From Betaproteobacteria bacterium (GTDB taxonomy: Bacteria > Pseudomonadota > Gammaproteobacteria > Burkholderiales > SG8-39): a stretch of DNA of 13,200 nt. A model generated the notes under the pieces. The model did not search any database and was not told the origin of the DNA. It saw only the letters and a list, made by a program, of their open reading frames with translations. Made by a program: the position numbers and the translations under genes. The stretch lies in contig JAFAGU010000011.1 of the NCBI GenBank assembly GCA_019237595.1, positions 1-13,200 of the forward strand, given 5' to 3'. This document shows, piece by piece, positions 1 through 7,114 of this stretch (positions within the stretch are counted from its first letter, which is position 1; the number at the start of each line of letters is the position of its first letter).

Positions 1-176
1 GGCTGGTCGAGGCCGAGCGCGCGCGTCACTTCCACCCGCTGCTCGTCGGTGGCGTCCTGGCCCAGCATGAAGAGCACCGGATCGCCGACGAAGCGAAAGA
101 GGGAGAACGCGATCAGCCCGACCACGAGCATCACCACGAGCGCCTCGCCGAGGCGCCTCAGCACGAACGCAAGCAT
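1..176 (-). CDS. ABC transporter permease, dipeptide/nickel (DppB/OppB) type, N-terminal fragment
   Basis: This is the first 58 codons of a minus-strand gene that runs off the left edge. The frame opens with an ATG at 176 and begins MLAFVLRRLGEAL. A single hydrophobic helix follows at about residues 9-31, and then the motif FRFVGDPV. A short basic N-terminus, one membrane helix and an FxGDP-type motif before a periplasmic loop is the standard start of DppB/OppB/GsiC permeases, which form half of the membrane channel of peptide, nickel or glutathione importers. The substrate cannot be told from this fragment. The conserved cytoplasmic EAA loop would lie outside the window. The start codon is only 20 bp from the divergent mutY start, and an AT-rich core at 183-190 lies between them. 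The partner permease and ATPase genes would be expected further left. Confidence 0.8.
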   Translation of the reverse strand, partial: MLAFVLRRLGEALVVMLVVGLIAFSLFRFVGDPVLFMLGQDATDEQRVEVTRALGLDQ

Positions 177-196
177 GGCGCCATTAGAATCCCGAT
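177..196. promoter_or_regulatory. Compact divergent promoter region, ABC permease / mutY
   Basis: Only 20 bp separate the two divergent start codons. The sequence ATTAGAAT at 183-190 stands out in GC-rich surroundings and can be read both ways. Plus strand: TAGAAT (185-190), 6 nt before the mutY GTG. Minus strand: TCTAAT (188-183), 6 nt before the permease ATG. A TTGCGA box lies 18 bp upstream of the minus-strand hexamer (212-207), so the permease promoter is the better supported one. No good -35 is visible for mutY. If these are the real -10 boxes, both transcripts would have almost no leader. This is inference from sequence only. Confidence 0.35.
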
Positions 197-1180
197 GTGT
201 CGCGCTTCGCAACCCTCCTCGTCGCCTGGCAGCGGCGCCACGGTCGCCGGGGGCTGCCCTGGCAGGGCACGCGCGATCCTTATCGCATCTGGCTCTCCGA
301 GATCATGCTGCAGCAGACGCAGGTCTCGGCGGTGATTCCGTACTACGAGCGGTTCCTGGCCAAGTTTCCGAGCGTCGAGCGGCTGGCGGGCGCTGACGAA
401 GACGAGGTGCTCGCGCTCTGGAGCGGGCTGGGCTACTACGCGCGCGCGCGCAACCTGCACGCCGCTGCCCGCACCATCGCAAGGGAAGGCTTCCCGGGCG
501 ACGCATCTTCCATCGAAAAACTTCCGGGGGTCGGTCGCTCGACCGCCGCGGCGATCGCGGTCTTTGCCTACGGCGAGCGGGCCGCGATCCTCGACGGCAA
601 CGTGAAGCGCGTCCTCGCGCGCTGCTACGGCATCGATGGCTGGCCGGGGGAGAAGGCGGTCGAAGCCGAGCTCTGGCGCCGCGCCGAGCGGCTGCTCCCG
701 CGGCGCGACGTCGAGACGTATACGCAGGCGCTCATGGATCTCGGCGCTACGCTTTGCACCCGGACGAAGCCGGCGTGCGAACGCTGCCCGGTCGCTCGCC
801 TCTGTGCTTCGAGAAAGAACGGCCTCTGGTCGAAGATTCCCGCGCCTCGGCCGAGGAAGCGCCTGCCGACGAAGCGCGTGACCTGGTTCATCGCCGCGCG
901 CCAGGGCAGCGTGCTGCTCGAGAAGCGGCCCTCGCCCGGCGTCTGGGGCGGGCTTTGGTGCTTTCCGGAAAAGCTCGTCGGCTGCAAGCTGCGCGAGCGC
1001 CTGCCGACGCTGGAGCACGGCTTCACGCATTTCAGGCTCGTCATTTCTCCGGTGCTATGTGAAGCGCCCGCCAAGCCCGCTTGCAACGGCCGCTGGTTCA
1101 CGCTTGCCGAGGCGCGCGCCGCGGGGCTTCCCGCGCCGGTGAGGCGGCTCGTCGAAAGCCGGAAACAGTTGGGCTGCTAG
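197..1180 (+). CDS. mutY: A/G-specific adenine DNA glycosylase MutY
   Basis: MutY removes adenine mispaired with 8-oxoguanine or guanine, preventing G:C to T:A changes (base-excision repair). The 327-residue product has the full family layout. The catalytic glutamate is E35 in SEIMLQQTQV. The helix-hairpin-helix motif LPGVGRSTAAA is at 109-119. The catalytic aspartate is about D133 in ILDGNVKRV. A four-cysteine iron-sulfur loop is formed by C187, C194, C197 and C203 (C-X6-C-X2-C-X5-C). A C-terminal NUDIX-like 8-oxoG recognition domain starts near residue 230. The start is the GTG at 197; the ATG two bases earlier is in another frame. No Shine-Dalgarno sequence is visible. The gene is convergent with rapZ, and the two stop codons share the palindrome CTAG at 1177-1180. 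No key residue is missing. Confidence 0.97.
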   Translation: MSRFATLLVAWQRRHGRRGLPWQGTRDPYRIWLSEIMLQQTQVSAVIPYYERFLAKFPSVERLAGADEDEVLALWSGLGYYARARNLHAAARTIAREGFPGDASSIEKLPGVGRSTAAAIAVFAYGERAAILDGNVKRVLARCYGIDGWPGEKAVEAELWRRAERLLPRRDVETYTQALMDLGATLCTRTKPACERCPVARLCASRKNGLWSKIPAPRPRKRLPTKRVTWFIAARQGSVLLEKRPSPGVWGGLWCFPEKLVGCKLRERLPTLEHGFTHFRLVISPVLCEAPAKPACNGRWFTLAEARAAGLPAPVRRLVESRKQLGC

Positions 1181-2022
1181 TCGTTTTGCTTGGAAAGGCA
1201 GCGATGGCGCACGAGCACGCGCCACTCGGCTCGGAACGTTTCCGCGAGCGTCTCGACGAGATAGACCGAGCGGTGGCGCCCGCCGGTGCAGCCGATCGCC
1301 ACGGTCACGTGGCTGCGGTTCTCGCGCACGATCTCGGGAAGCCAATGGCCGAGGAGAGAGCGCACGTCGGCGAGCCAGCGCTGCACCCCCTGGTCGCGGC
1401 CGAGGTACTCGACGATCTGGCGGTCGCGGCCGGTGAAGGGCCGCAGCTCCGGGTCGTAGTGCGGATTGACGAGCATGCGGGCATCCAGCACCCAGTCGGC
1501 ATCGAGCGGCGTGCCGTCCCGGTAGGAGAAGGACTCGAAGAGGAGCGTCATCGACTCCGCGCCCACGCCGAGGAGGTCGCGGATCCAGTTCTGCAGCACG
1601 CGCGGCTGCAAATCGCTCGTATCGATGCGGCTGCCGAGCGCCGCGACGCCGGCGAGGAGCTCGCGCTCGCGCTCGATCGCCTCGGGGAGCGTGAGGCCTG
1701 CTTCCGCGAGCGGATGCCGGCGGCGCGTCTCGGAAAACCGGCGCAGCAGCGCCTGGGCGCTCGACTCGAGGTAGAGCACGCGGCAGTCGACGCCGCGGCT
1801 TCGCAGCCGCGCGAGGCTCTCGGGCAGGGCTGGAAGGGCGGCGCTGCGCGCGTCGATGCTCACGCCCACGCGCTCGTGCCCCGCTTCGGCCAGGAAGTCG
1901 ATCGTCTCGAGGAGAAGCGTCGCCGGCAGGTTGTCGACGCAGTAGTAGCCACCGTCCTCGAGGACGTTTAGGGCGATGCTCTTGCCGGAGCCGGAGAGGC
2001 CGCTGACGAGGACGAGCTGCAC
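1177..2022 (-). CDS. rapZ: RapZ, RNase adapter / nucleotide-binding regulator
   Basis: RapZ is a P-loop protein. In E. coli it binds glucosamine-6-phosphate and steers RNase E to the small RNA GlmZ, thereby setting GlmS levels and amino-sugar supply for peptidoglycan and LPS. The product is 281 residues (E. coli 284). The Walker A motif GLSGSGKS is at 8-15. The characteristic C-terminal signature GCTGGRHRSV is at 244-253, and a conserved NPHYD lies near residue 188. The start is GTG at 2022, 20 nt after the hprK stop, so the gene is the last of the minus-strand operon. I see no glmY/glmZ-like RNA here. The RNA-adapter role is therefore carried over from enterobacteria and may differ in this lineage; the family assignment itself is secure. 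Confidence 0.96.
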   Translation of the reverse strand: MQLVLVSGLSGSGKSIALNVLEDGGYYCVDNLPATLLLETIDFLAEAGHERVGVSIDARSAALPALPESLARLRSRGVDCRVLYLESSAQALLRRFSETRRRHPLAEAGLTLPEAIERERELLAGVAALGSRIDTSDLQPRVLQNWIRDLLGVGAESMTLLFESFSYRDGTPLDADWVLDARMLVNPHYDPELRPFTGRDRQIVEYLGRDQGVQRWLADVRSLLGHWLPEIVRENRSHVTVAIGCTGGRHRSVYLVETLAETFRAEWRVLVRHRCLSKQND

Positions 2023-2042
2023 TATTTGCGTCCCGCGCGCAC

Positions 2043-2960
2043 CTAGTCCTCGTCCTCGGAGGCGTCGATCGCCTGCTTCTGGCGCGCCATGAATTCCGCC
2101 ATGGAATCCACGCCGCGGAGCTTGAGGATGTGGTTGCGCACCGCCGCCTCGATGAGCACGGCGAGGTTGCGCCCCGCGGCGACCGGGATCACGACCTTGC
2201 GCACCGTCACGCCCAGGATGTCCTCGGCCATGTCGGCGAGGGGAAGCCGCTCGGCGGCGTCGCGTGCGGATTGCGCCGGGCGCTCGAGGTGCGCCACGAG
2301 CTTGAGCTTCATCTTCGGGCGCACCGCCGTCTCGCCGAAGATCGTGCGGATGTTCAGGAGCCCCAGGCCGCGCACCTCCAGGAAGTCGCGCAGCATGGGC
2401 GGGCAGCGGCCCTCGAGCGTATTCACCGCGATGCGCGAGATGGCGACGACATCGTCCGCCACCAGGCCGTGGCCGCGGCTAATGAGCTCCAGGCCGAGCT
2501 CGCTCTTGCCCACGCCCGATTCCCCGGTAATCAGCACGCCCAGCCCGAGCACGTCCATGAAGACGCCGTGGCGCTCGATGGTGTCGGCAAGCGCCTTCGC
2601 GAGGTAGCGCGCGAGCTTTTCGATGACCCGCGCGGCCGGAAGCGGCGAGGCGAGGAGGGCTACGCCGGCGCGATCGGCCGCCGCGACGAGCGCGGCGGGC
2701 GGCGAGACGCCGTCGGCGAATACCACCGCCGCGGGCGCCGCGGCGACGAGCCGCTCGACGAAGTCGGCTACCGTGCCCGCTTCGTACGCGCCGATGACCT
2801 GGATGCTGTTGGGATGGGTGAGGTTGAGGTGCCCGATCAGCGAAGCGGATGCGGCGGCTTCGCGCCGCACGGCGGTGGCGCTTCCGCGCCCGGCGAGCCA
2901 GGCGAGCGAAAGCGCCTCGCGGTTGTCGTCATGCAGCCGCGCGACTTCGACCTGCTGCAT
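2043..2960 (-). CDS. hprK: HPr kinase/phosphorylase
   Basis: HPrK/P phosphorylates and dephosphorylates a regulatory serine on HPr. In proteobacteria it usually belongs to an incomplete, regulatory PTS. The 305-residue product has an N-terminal domain of about 125 residues. The catalytic domain follows, with His131 in ERHGV, the P-loop GESGVGKS at 146-153, acidic DD at 169-170, and the diagnostic signature EVRGLGLLNIRTIFGE at 195-210. The ATG at 2960 gives the N-terminus MQQVEVARLHDDNREAL, which fits the family. A weak GGGAG lies upstream. The start codon lies inside the 3' end of ptsN, giving a 32-nt overlap in another frame and suggesting translational coupling. No HPr or enzyme I gene is in the window, so its substrate must be encoded elsewhere. 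Confidence 0.96.
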   Translation of the reverse strand: MQQVEVARLHDDNREALSLAWLAGRGSATAVRREAAASASLIGHLNLTHPNSIQVIGAYEAGTVADFVERLVAAAPAAVVFADGVSPPAALVAAADRAGVALLASPLPAARVIEKLARYLAKALADTIERHGVFMDVLGLGVLITGESGVGKSELGLELISRGHGLVADDVVAISRIAVNTLEGRCPPMLRDFLEVRGLGLLNIRTIFGETAVRPKMKLKLVAHLERPAQSARDAAERLPLADMAEDILGVTVRKVVIPVAAGRNLAVLIEAAVRNHILKLRGVDSMAEFMARQKQAIDASEDED

Positions 2961-3414
2961 CCGGCTCCCAGGAGGTGATCAGGCGGTGCAGGCTCGCCGC
3001 GTCGGAGGCCTGCGCCATGGCTTCGCGCTGGGCCTTGTCGCTGAACATCTGCGCGAGCTCCGAGAGCATGTGCAGGTGCTTCTCCGTCGCCTGCTCGGGC
3101 ACGAGGAGCACGAAGACGAGGGTGACCGGCTGCCCGTCGGGCGCGTCGAAGGGCACCGGCTGCGCGAGCCGGAAGAACGCGCACAGCGCGTCCTTCAGTC
3201 CCTTGATGCGCCCGTGGGGGATCGCCACGCCCTGGCCCAGGCCCGTCGAGCCCAGCTTCTCGCGCGCGAAGAGACTGTCGAAGACGAGGCTCCTGCCGAC
3301 GCCGTGCTGGTTCTCGAATACGAGGCCCGCCTGCTCGAACAGGCGCTTCTTGCTCGAGACCTGGAGGTCGGTGATGACGTTCGCGGCCGGGAGCAGCTTG
3401 GCGATGAGGCTCAT
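2929..3414 (-). CDS. ptsN: PTS IIA-like nitrogen regulatory protein (EIIA-Ntr)
   Basis: PtsN is the terminal phosphoacceptor of the nitrogen PTS (PtsP to NPr/HPr to PtsN). It carries phosphate on a histidine and regulates targets such as potassium transport and nitrogen/carbon balance rather than sugar uptake. The product is 161 residues. The phosphorylation site is His67 in GVAIPHGRIKG, and PVTLVFVLLVPE and HLHMLSELAQMFSD are typical of the EIIA-fructose/Ntr fold. The ATG at 3414 follows the hpf stop by 28 nt of C-rich leader with no recognisable Shine-Dalgarno. The last ten or so codons overlap the start of hprK; this tail (DAAGRSRAAA) looks unconserved and may exist mainly because of the overlap. 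Confidence 0.96.
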   Translation of the reverse strand: MSLIAKLLPAANVITDLQVSSKKRLFEQAGLVFENQHGVGRSLVFDSLFAREKLGSTGLGQGVAIPHGRIKGLKDALCAFFRLAQPVPFDAPDGQPVTLVFVLLVPEQATEKHLHMLSELAQMFSDKAQREAMAQASDAASLHRLITSWEPDAAGRSRAAA

Positions 3415-3442
3415 GGCGGGCGGGGGGTGCGCGGGCGCGCGA

Positions 3443-3766
3443 TTATAGCCGTTCCTCGCGCTTCAACCCGCCGCTGGCGGGCTTCTCCTGGATCTTGTCC
3501 TTGTAGCGCAGCACCTGCCGGTCGAGCTTGTCGGCGAGGAGGTCGATCGCGGCGTAGAGGTCGTGCTCCTCGCTCTCGCAGAAGAGGTCCTTGCCGGGCA
3601 CGTGCAGCGTGACCTCCGCCTTCTGGCGCAGCTTCTCCACCGTCAGGATGACGTGGGCGTCGATCACGTGGTCGAAGTGCCGCGTCACGCGCTCGAGCTT
3701 CGAGCGGACGTAGGACCGGATGGCCGGGGTGACCTCGACATGATGGCCGCTCACGTTCAGGTTCAT
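3443..3766 (-). CDS. hpf: Ribosome hibernation promoting factor, short HPF/YfiA type
   Basis: HPF binds the 30S decoding centre in stationary phase and promotes inactive ribosome dimers or protects idle ribosomes. The 107-residue product consists of the single S30AE domain. It starts MNLNVSGHHVEVTPAIRSYV and carries the typical EVTLHVPGKDLFCESEEHD stretch and the helix DLYAAIDLLADKLDRQV. The length places it with short HPF (E. coli 95 aa) and not long HPF, because there is no C-terminal dimerisation domain. The ATG at 3766 is preceded at ideal distance by AAGGAGG, the strongest ribosome-binding site in the window. The gene directly follows rpoN, as in most proteobacteria. Confidence 0.97.
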   Translation of the reverse strand: MNLNVSGHHVEVTPAIRSYVRSKLERVTRHFDHVIDAHVILTVEKLRQKAEVTLHVPGKDLFCESEEHDLYAAIDLLADKLDRQVLRYKDKIQEKPASGGLKREERL

Positions 3767-3773
3767 GCGCGCT

Positions 3774-3780
3774 CCTCCTT
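3774..3780 (-). promoter_or_regulatory. Strong Shine-Dalgarno of hpf overlapping the rpoN stop
   Basis: On the minus strand the sequence AAGGAGG lies 7 nt before the hpf ATG. Its first two bases are the last two of the rpoN TAA stop (3781-3779). Ribosomes ending on rpoN therefore finish exactly on the hpf ribosome-binding site. This supports both gene boundaries and suggests coupled but stronger translation of hpf. Other genes of the operon have much weaker sites. Confidence 0.8.
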
Positions 3781-5179
3781 AAAGGGACTTCCGCTGGTTG
3801 ACCGCGGGGATCTGCAGGGACTCACGATATTTCGCGATGGTGCGCCGCGCGACCACGATACCCTGCTCCGCGAGGATTTGCGAGATCCTCGAGTCGGAGA
3901 GCGGCGCGCGCGTGTCCTCCGCGCCGACGAGCTGCTTGATGAGCGCCCGGATCGCGGTGGACGATGCCGCGCCGCCCGCCTCGGTCGCGACGTGGCTGCC
4001 GAAGAAATACTTGAGCTCGTAGGTGCCGCGGGGCGTCGCCATGTACTTCTGGGTCGTGACGCGGGAAATGGTGCTCTCGTGCAGGCCGAGCGTCTCGGCG
4101 ATCTCGCGCAGCACGAGCGGCCGCATCGCCACCTCGCCATGCTCGAAGAAATGCCGCTGGCGGTCGACGATCGCCTGCGATACGCGCAGGATCGTCTCGA
4201 AGCGCTGCTGCACGTTCTTGATGAGCCAGCGCGCCTCCTGGAGCTGGGTGGATAGCGACCCGGCGCCGGCGCGCGCGCCCGCGGCGAGCTCGGCGTAGAG
4301 GCGGTTGATGCGCAGCTTCGGCATCGCGTCGGGATTGAGGCTCGCGCGCCAGACGTTCCTCACCTTGCGCACGATCACGTCGGGCACGACGTAGCGCGCC
4401 TCGACGCGGGCAAACGCGGCGCCGGGCCGCGGGTTCAGCGCCTGGATGAGCCGCTGGGCGGCGCGCAGCGATTCCTCGTCGGCGCCGGTGGCGCTCTTGA
4501 GCCGCGTGTAGTCGCGACTCGCGAGGAGCTCGAGGTGCTGGTCGACGATCCGCAGCGCGAGCTCGCTCACCGCGTCGCGCGGAATCGCGCGGATCTGCAG
4601 CGACAGGCATTCGGCCGGCGAGCGCGCGCCCACGCCCGCGGGCTCCATGTTCTGGAGGTAGCGTAGCGCGATGGCGAGCTCCTCTTCCCCGGCTTCCGCC
4701 TCCTCGGGCAGCAGCGCGGCGATCTCCACGAGCGGCTGCGTGAGATAGCCGTCATCGTCGAGGGCGTCGATGAGCAGCTGGACGAAGGCGCGGTCGCGCG
4801 CGCCGAGATTGGTGAGCGAAAGCTGCGTGCGGAGGTGCTCGCGGAGCGTCGGGGTGTCCGCGGCCGCCGATGCCCGGTCGTTGTCGTCGTCGTCATCGGG
4901 CGCGCCGCGCCAGCTTCCCGCCAGGTCCACCGGCCAGTCCTGCTCGGCCGGCGCTTCGCTCGCGGAGCCGCCGGGCGCCGCGACCTCGGGCGCCTCGTGC
5001 CGCGGCGCCTCGTGCTCGTCGGCGCCTTCCTCGCGCTCGAGCACCGGGTTCTCCATGAGGACGCGCTCGATCTCCTGGTTGAGCTCGACCGTGGAGAGCT
5101 GCAGCAGCCGGATGGACTGCTGCAGCTGCGGCGTCAGCGTGAGGTGCTGAGAGAGGCGGAATTGCAGGGACGGCTTCAT
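3779..5179 (-). CDS. rpoN: RNA polymerase sigma-54 factor
   Basis: Sigma-54 directs RNA polymerase to -24/-12 promoters and needs an AAA+ enhancer-binding activator. The 466-residue product shows all three regions. Region I (about 1-50) is the glutamine/leucine-rich activator-interaction segment, with LTPQLQQSIRLLQLS. Region II (about 51-110) is acidic and variable, with an aspartate run at 95-101. Region III holds the core-binding domain, a helix-turn-helix near 356-377 (IAETLGLHESTISRV) that reads the -12 element, and the RpoN box ARRTIAKYRE at 444-453 that reads the -24 element. The ATG at 5179 lies 32 nt after the lptB stop; the upstream Shine-Dalgarno is weak. A candidate target promoter occurs in this window upstream of the pilin gene (11440-11455). 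Confidence 0.98.
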   Translation of the reverse strand: MKPSLQFRLSQHLTLTPQLQQSIRLLQLSTVELNQEIERVLMENPVLEREEGADEHEAPRHEAPEVAAPGGSASEAPAEQDWPVDLAGSWRGAPDDDDDNDRASAAADTPTLREHLRTQLSLTNLGARDRAFVQLLIDALDDDGYLTQPLVEIAALLPEEAEAGEEELAIALRYLQNMEPAGVGARSPAECLSLQIRAIPRDAVSELALRIVDQHLELLASRDYTRLKSATGADEESLRAAQRLIQALNPRPGAAFARVEARYVVPDVIVRKVRNVWRASLNPDAMPKLRINRLYAELAAGARAGAGSLSTQLQEARWLIKNVQQRFETILRVSQAIVDRQRHFFEHGEVAMRPLVLREIAETLGLHESTISRVTTQKYMATPRGTYELKYFFGSHVATEAGGAASSTAIRALIKQLVGAEDTRAPLSDSRISQILAEQGIVVARRTIAKYRESLQIPAVNQRKSL

Positions 5180-5211
5180 CGGGGGCCGTCCGTCAGGATA
5201 GGAACCGCAGG

Positions 5212-5994
5212 TTACATGCGGAAGTTCTCGCCCAGGTAGACCCGACGGACGCTGTCATTATAGACAATCTCCTCCGGGTGGCCCGAGGCGAGCACCGCGC
5301 CTTCGTTGATGATGTAGGCGCGGTCGCAGATGCCGAGCGTCTCCCGCACGTTGTGGTCGGTGATGAGGACGCCGATCCGGCGTTCCTTGAGGAAGCGGAT
5401 GATGCGCTGGATGTCGAGGACCGCGATCGGGTCGACGCCCGCGAACGGCTCGTCGAGCAGGATGAAGGCGGGCCGCGTCGCGAGCGCGCGCGCGATCTCG
5501 AGGCGCCGGCGCTCGCCGCCGGAAAGCGAGATCGCGGCGTGCTTGCGCAGGTGGGCGATGTTGAGGTCCTTCAGGAGCTCGGTGAGCCGCCCTTCGATCG
5601 CGCCCGCCTCGATGCCCTGGAGCTCGAGCACCGCCTGGACGTTTTCCTCGACCGAGAGCCGGCGGAACACCGAGTTCTCCTGCGGCAGGTAGGAAATGCC
5701 CAGGCGCGCGCGGCGGTGGATCGGCAGGTGCGTGAGCTCGAGGGTGTCGAGGTGGATGGCCCCGGCGTCCACCGGAATGAGCCCCACGATCATGTAGAAG
5801 CAGGTGGTCTTGCCGGCGCCGTTCGGCCCGAGGAGCCCGATCACCTCGCCGCTCGTCACCTCGAGCGACACGTCGTGCACGACGGTGCGGGACTTGTAGC
5901 GCTTGCGCAGGCGCTGCGCGCGCAGGCGGCTCGCCGGCGCGCCGGCCGCGTCGCTCGCCGCGCCGCTCATCGAGGGCTCGACCGCCTTGTTCAC
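5212..5994 (-). CDS. lptB: LPS export ABC transporter ATP-binding protein LptB
   Basis: LptB is the cytoplasmic ATPase of the LptB2FG complex that extracts LPS from the inner membrane and pushes it onto the LptC-LptA bridge. The 260-residue product contains Walker A GPNGAGKT (56-63), Q-loop Gln105, signature LSGGE (157-161), Walker B FILLDEP (177-183) and switch His214. The ending EIVYNDSVRRVYLGENFRM is typical of LptB. The start chosen is GTG at 5994, which overlaps the lptA stop as GTGA and has a GAGG upstream. An ATG at 5970 (residue 9) would shorten a poorly conserved, alanine-rich N-terminal extension of about 20 residues and is the main alternative. LptF and LptG are not in this window, as usual. 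Confidence 0.97.
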   Translation of the reverse strand: MNKAVEPSMSGAASDAAGAPASRLRAQRLRKRYKSRTVVHDVSLEVTSGEVIGLLGPNGAGKTTCFYMIVGLIPVDAGAIHLDTLELTHLPIHRRARLGISYLPQENSVFRRLSVEENVQAVLELQGIEAGAIEGRLTELLKDLNIAHLRKHAAISLSGGERRRLEIARALATRPAFILLDEPFAGVDPIAVLDIQRIIRFLKERRIGVLITDHNVRETLGICDRAYIINEGAVLASGHPEEIVYNDSVRRVYLGENFRM

Positions 5995-6530
5995 TTCGCG
6001 CCCTCGCTATCGTTCGCCTTGGGCTGGATGATCGCCTTCACGCGGCCCGGCGGGTTCTTCGGGCCGTTGTTGACGGAGAAGTAGTCCGAGCGCTGGTCCA
6101 CGAGGATGTAGTTGCCGGTCACCTCGTCGCCGTCGCGGTTCACGCGCGCCTTGTCGAAGAGCTCGATCGTGCCCTTGCGGTCGTCGATCTCCAGGCGCAG
6201 CGCCTCGCCGTCCATCCAGCCGCCTTCCTTGCCCGGTTCCTTCGGATCCTGGCGCTGCCGGAAGTGGACCGGGGCGCCGGTCGCGGTCGTGAGCTGGTAG
6301 CCCTCCGGGTCCTGGCGCACGACCAGGCGCTCGGAGCGCACCGTCAGCGTGCCCTTGGTGACCACGACGTTGCCCTCGAAGATGTTGAGCCGGCGCGTCT
6401 CGTCCGACTGCATGCTGTTCGCTTCGATCTGCGTTGGCTTGTCCTTGTCGGCTTTCTCCGCGCGCGCCGGCGCGGCGCTCGCAAGCGCGATGGCGAGGAA
6501 AATCGACGCGGGGCGGCAGGCGGCGCTCAT
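5991..6530 (-). CDS. lptA: Periplasmic LPS-bridge protein LptA
   Basis: LptA polymerises into the periplasmic bridge that carries LPS from LptC to LptD. The product is 179 residues. It begins with a clear signal peptide: a hydrophobic core at about 9-20 and the likely cleavage APARA|EKAD after residue 24. The OstA/LptA beta-jellyroll domain follows, with QIEANSMQSDETRRLNIF, GNVVVTKGTLTVRSERLVV and GYQLTTATGAPVHFRQR. The ATG at 6530 overlaps the lptC stop as ATGA and has AGAAGG just upstream. The reading frame stays open much further upstream (to 7172), but only in the shadow of lptC, and the signal peptide fixes the start. The C-terminal end is translationally linked to lptB by a GTGA overlap. 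Confidence 0.95.
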   Translation of the reverse strand: MSAACRPASIFLAIALASAAPARAEKADKDKPTQIEANSMQSDETRRLNIFEGNVVVTKGTLTVRSERLVVRQDPEGYQLTTATGAPVHFRQRQDPKEPGKEGGWMDGEALRLEIDDRKGTIELFDKARVNRDGDEVTGNYILVDQRSDYFSVNNGPKNPPGRVKAIIQPKANDSEGAK

Positions 6531-7114
6531 TGCGCCTTCTTGCCCTCGGCCGGCGGGTCGAAGCGGCCGCGCACGTTCTGCCGCAGGAGAAGTTGCCCCG
6601 ACTCGTAGTTGTACTCCATGCCTTGGCCATCGAGGCGGCGCGTGTCGTCCTCGATGCGCACGTCGCGGTCGGTGAGGGCGAGCGTGCGGTCGCGCACGAC
6701 ATGGAGGAAGCTCGTCGTGAGGCGCGCCTCCGGGCGCTCGCCGCGCGCCTCGCGCACGAGCACGACGTTGTCGTAGAGGAAAATTTCGTCGCCGTCCCGC
6801 GAGAGCGCGCCGCGCTGGGCCCGCACGCTCATGCGCGATTCGCCCGGCTTGCTCTGCACGAAGCGCGGCTCGACGAGCTCGGTCGTGTCGTCGTCCGGGT
6901 AGTGGATCATCTTCGCCGCGGCAAGCGTCGATTCGGGCGCGCCCTGGTCGTTGTAGGTGGTGGCGGCGAACTTGTCGATGAGATAGTCCGGATCGTGCCG
7001 GCGCAGCTCCGGCCGCGGCTCCTCCTCGCGCACCGTGCGCTCGAGGTAGAACGTCGTCAGGGCGAGCGCGCCCATGAGGGCGAGCGGGAAGACCCGCGTC
7101 GTCGAGAGCCTCAC
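6527..7114 (-). CDS. lptC: LPS export membrane protein LptC
   Basis: LptC is a bitopic inner-membrane protein that receives LPS from LptB2FG and passes it to LptA. The product is 195 residues with one N-terminal membrane helix at about 8-24 and a periplasmic LptC domain (YLIDKFAATTYNDQG, MSVRAQRGALSRDGDEIFLYDNVVLVREA). The sequence is less conserved than its neighbours, as expected for LptC, but the position between kdsC and lptA and the domain pattern make the call safe. The start is GTG at 7114, overlapping the kdsC TGA as GTGA, with no obvious Shine-Dalgarno, so translation probably depends on coupling. The 3' end overlaps the lptA start by 4 nt. Confidence 0.93.
   Translation of the reverse strand: MRLSTTRVFPLALMGALALTTFYLERTVREEEPRPELRRHDPDYLIDKFAATTYNDQGAPESTLAAAKMIHYPDDDTTELVEPRFVQSKPGESRMSVRAQRGALSRDGDEIFLYDNVVLVREARGERPEARLTTSFLHVVRDRTLALTDRDVRIEDDTRRLDGQGMEYNYESGQLLLRQNVRGRFDPPAEGKKAQ

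Noticed and set aside
1081..1971. Long plus-strand frame opposite rapZ
   Set aside because: No domain, biased composition, and fully antisense to a conserved gene.
3415..3442. GC-palindromic stretch between hpf and ptsN as a terminator
   Set aside because: There is no T tract after it in the direction of transcription and the stem is ill-defined in a GC-only context.
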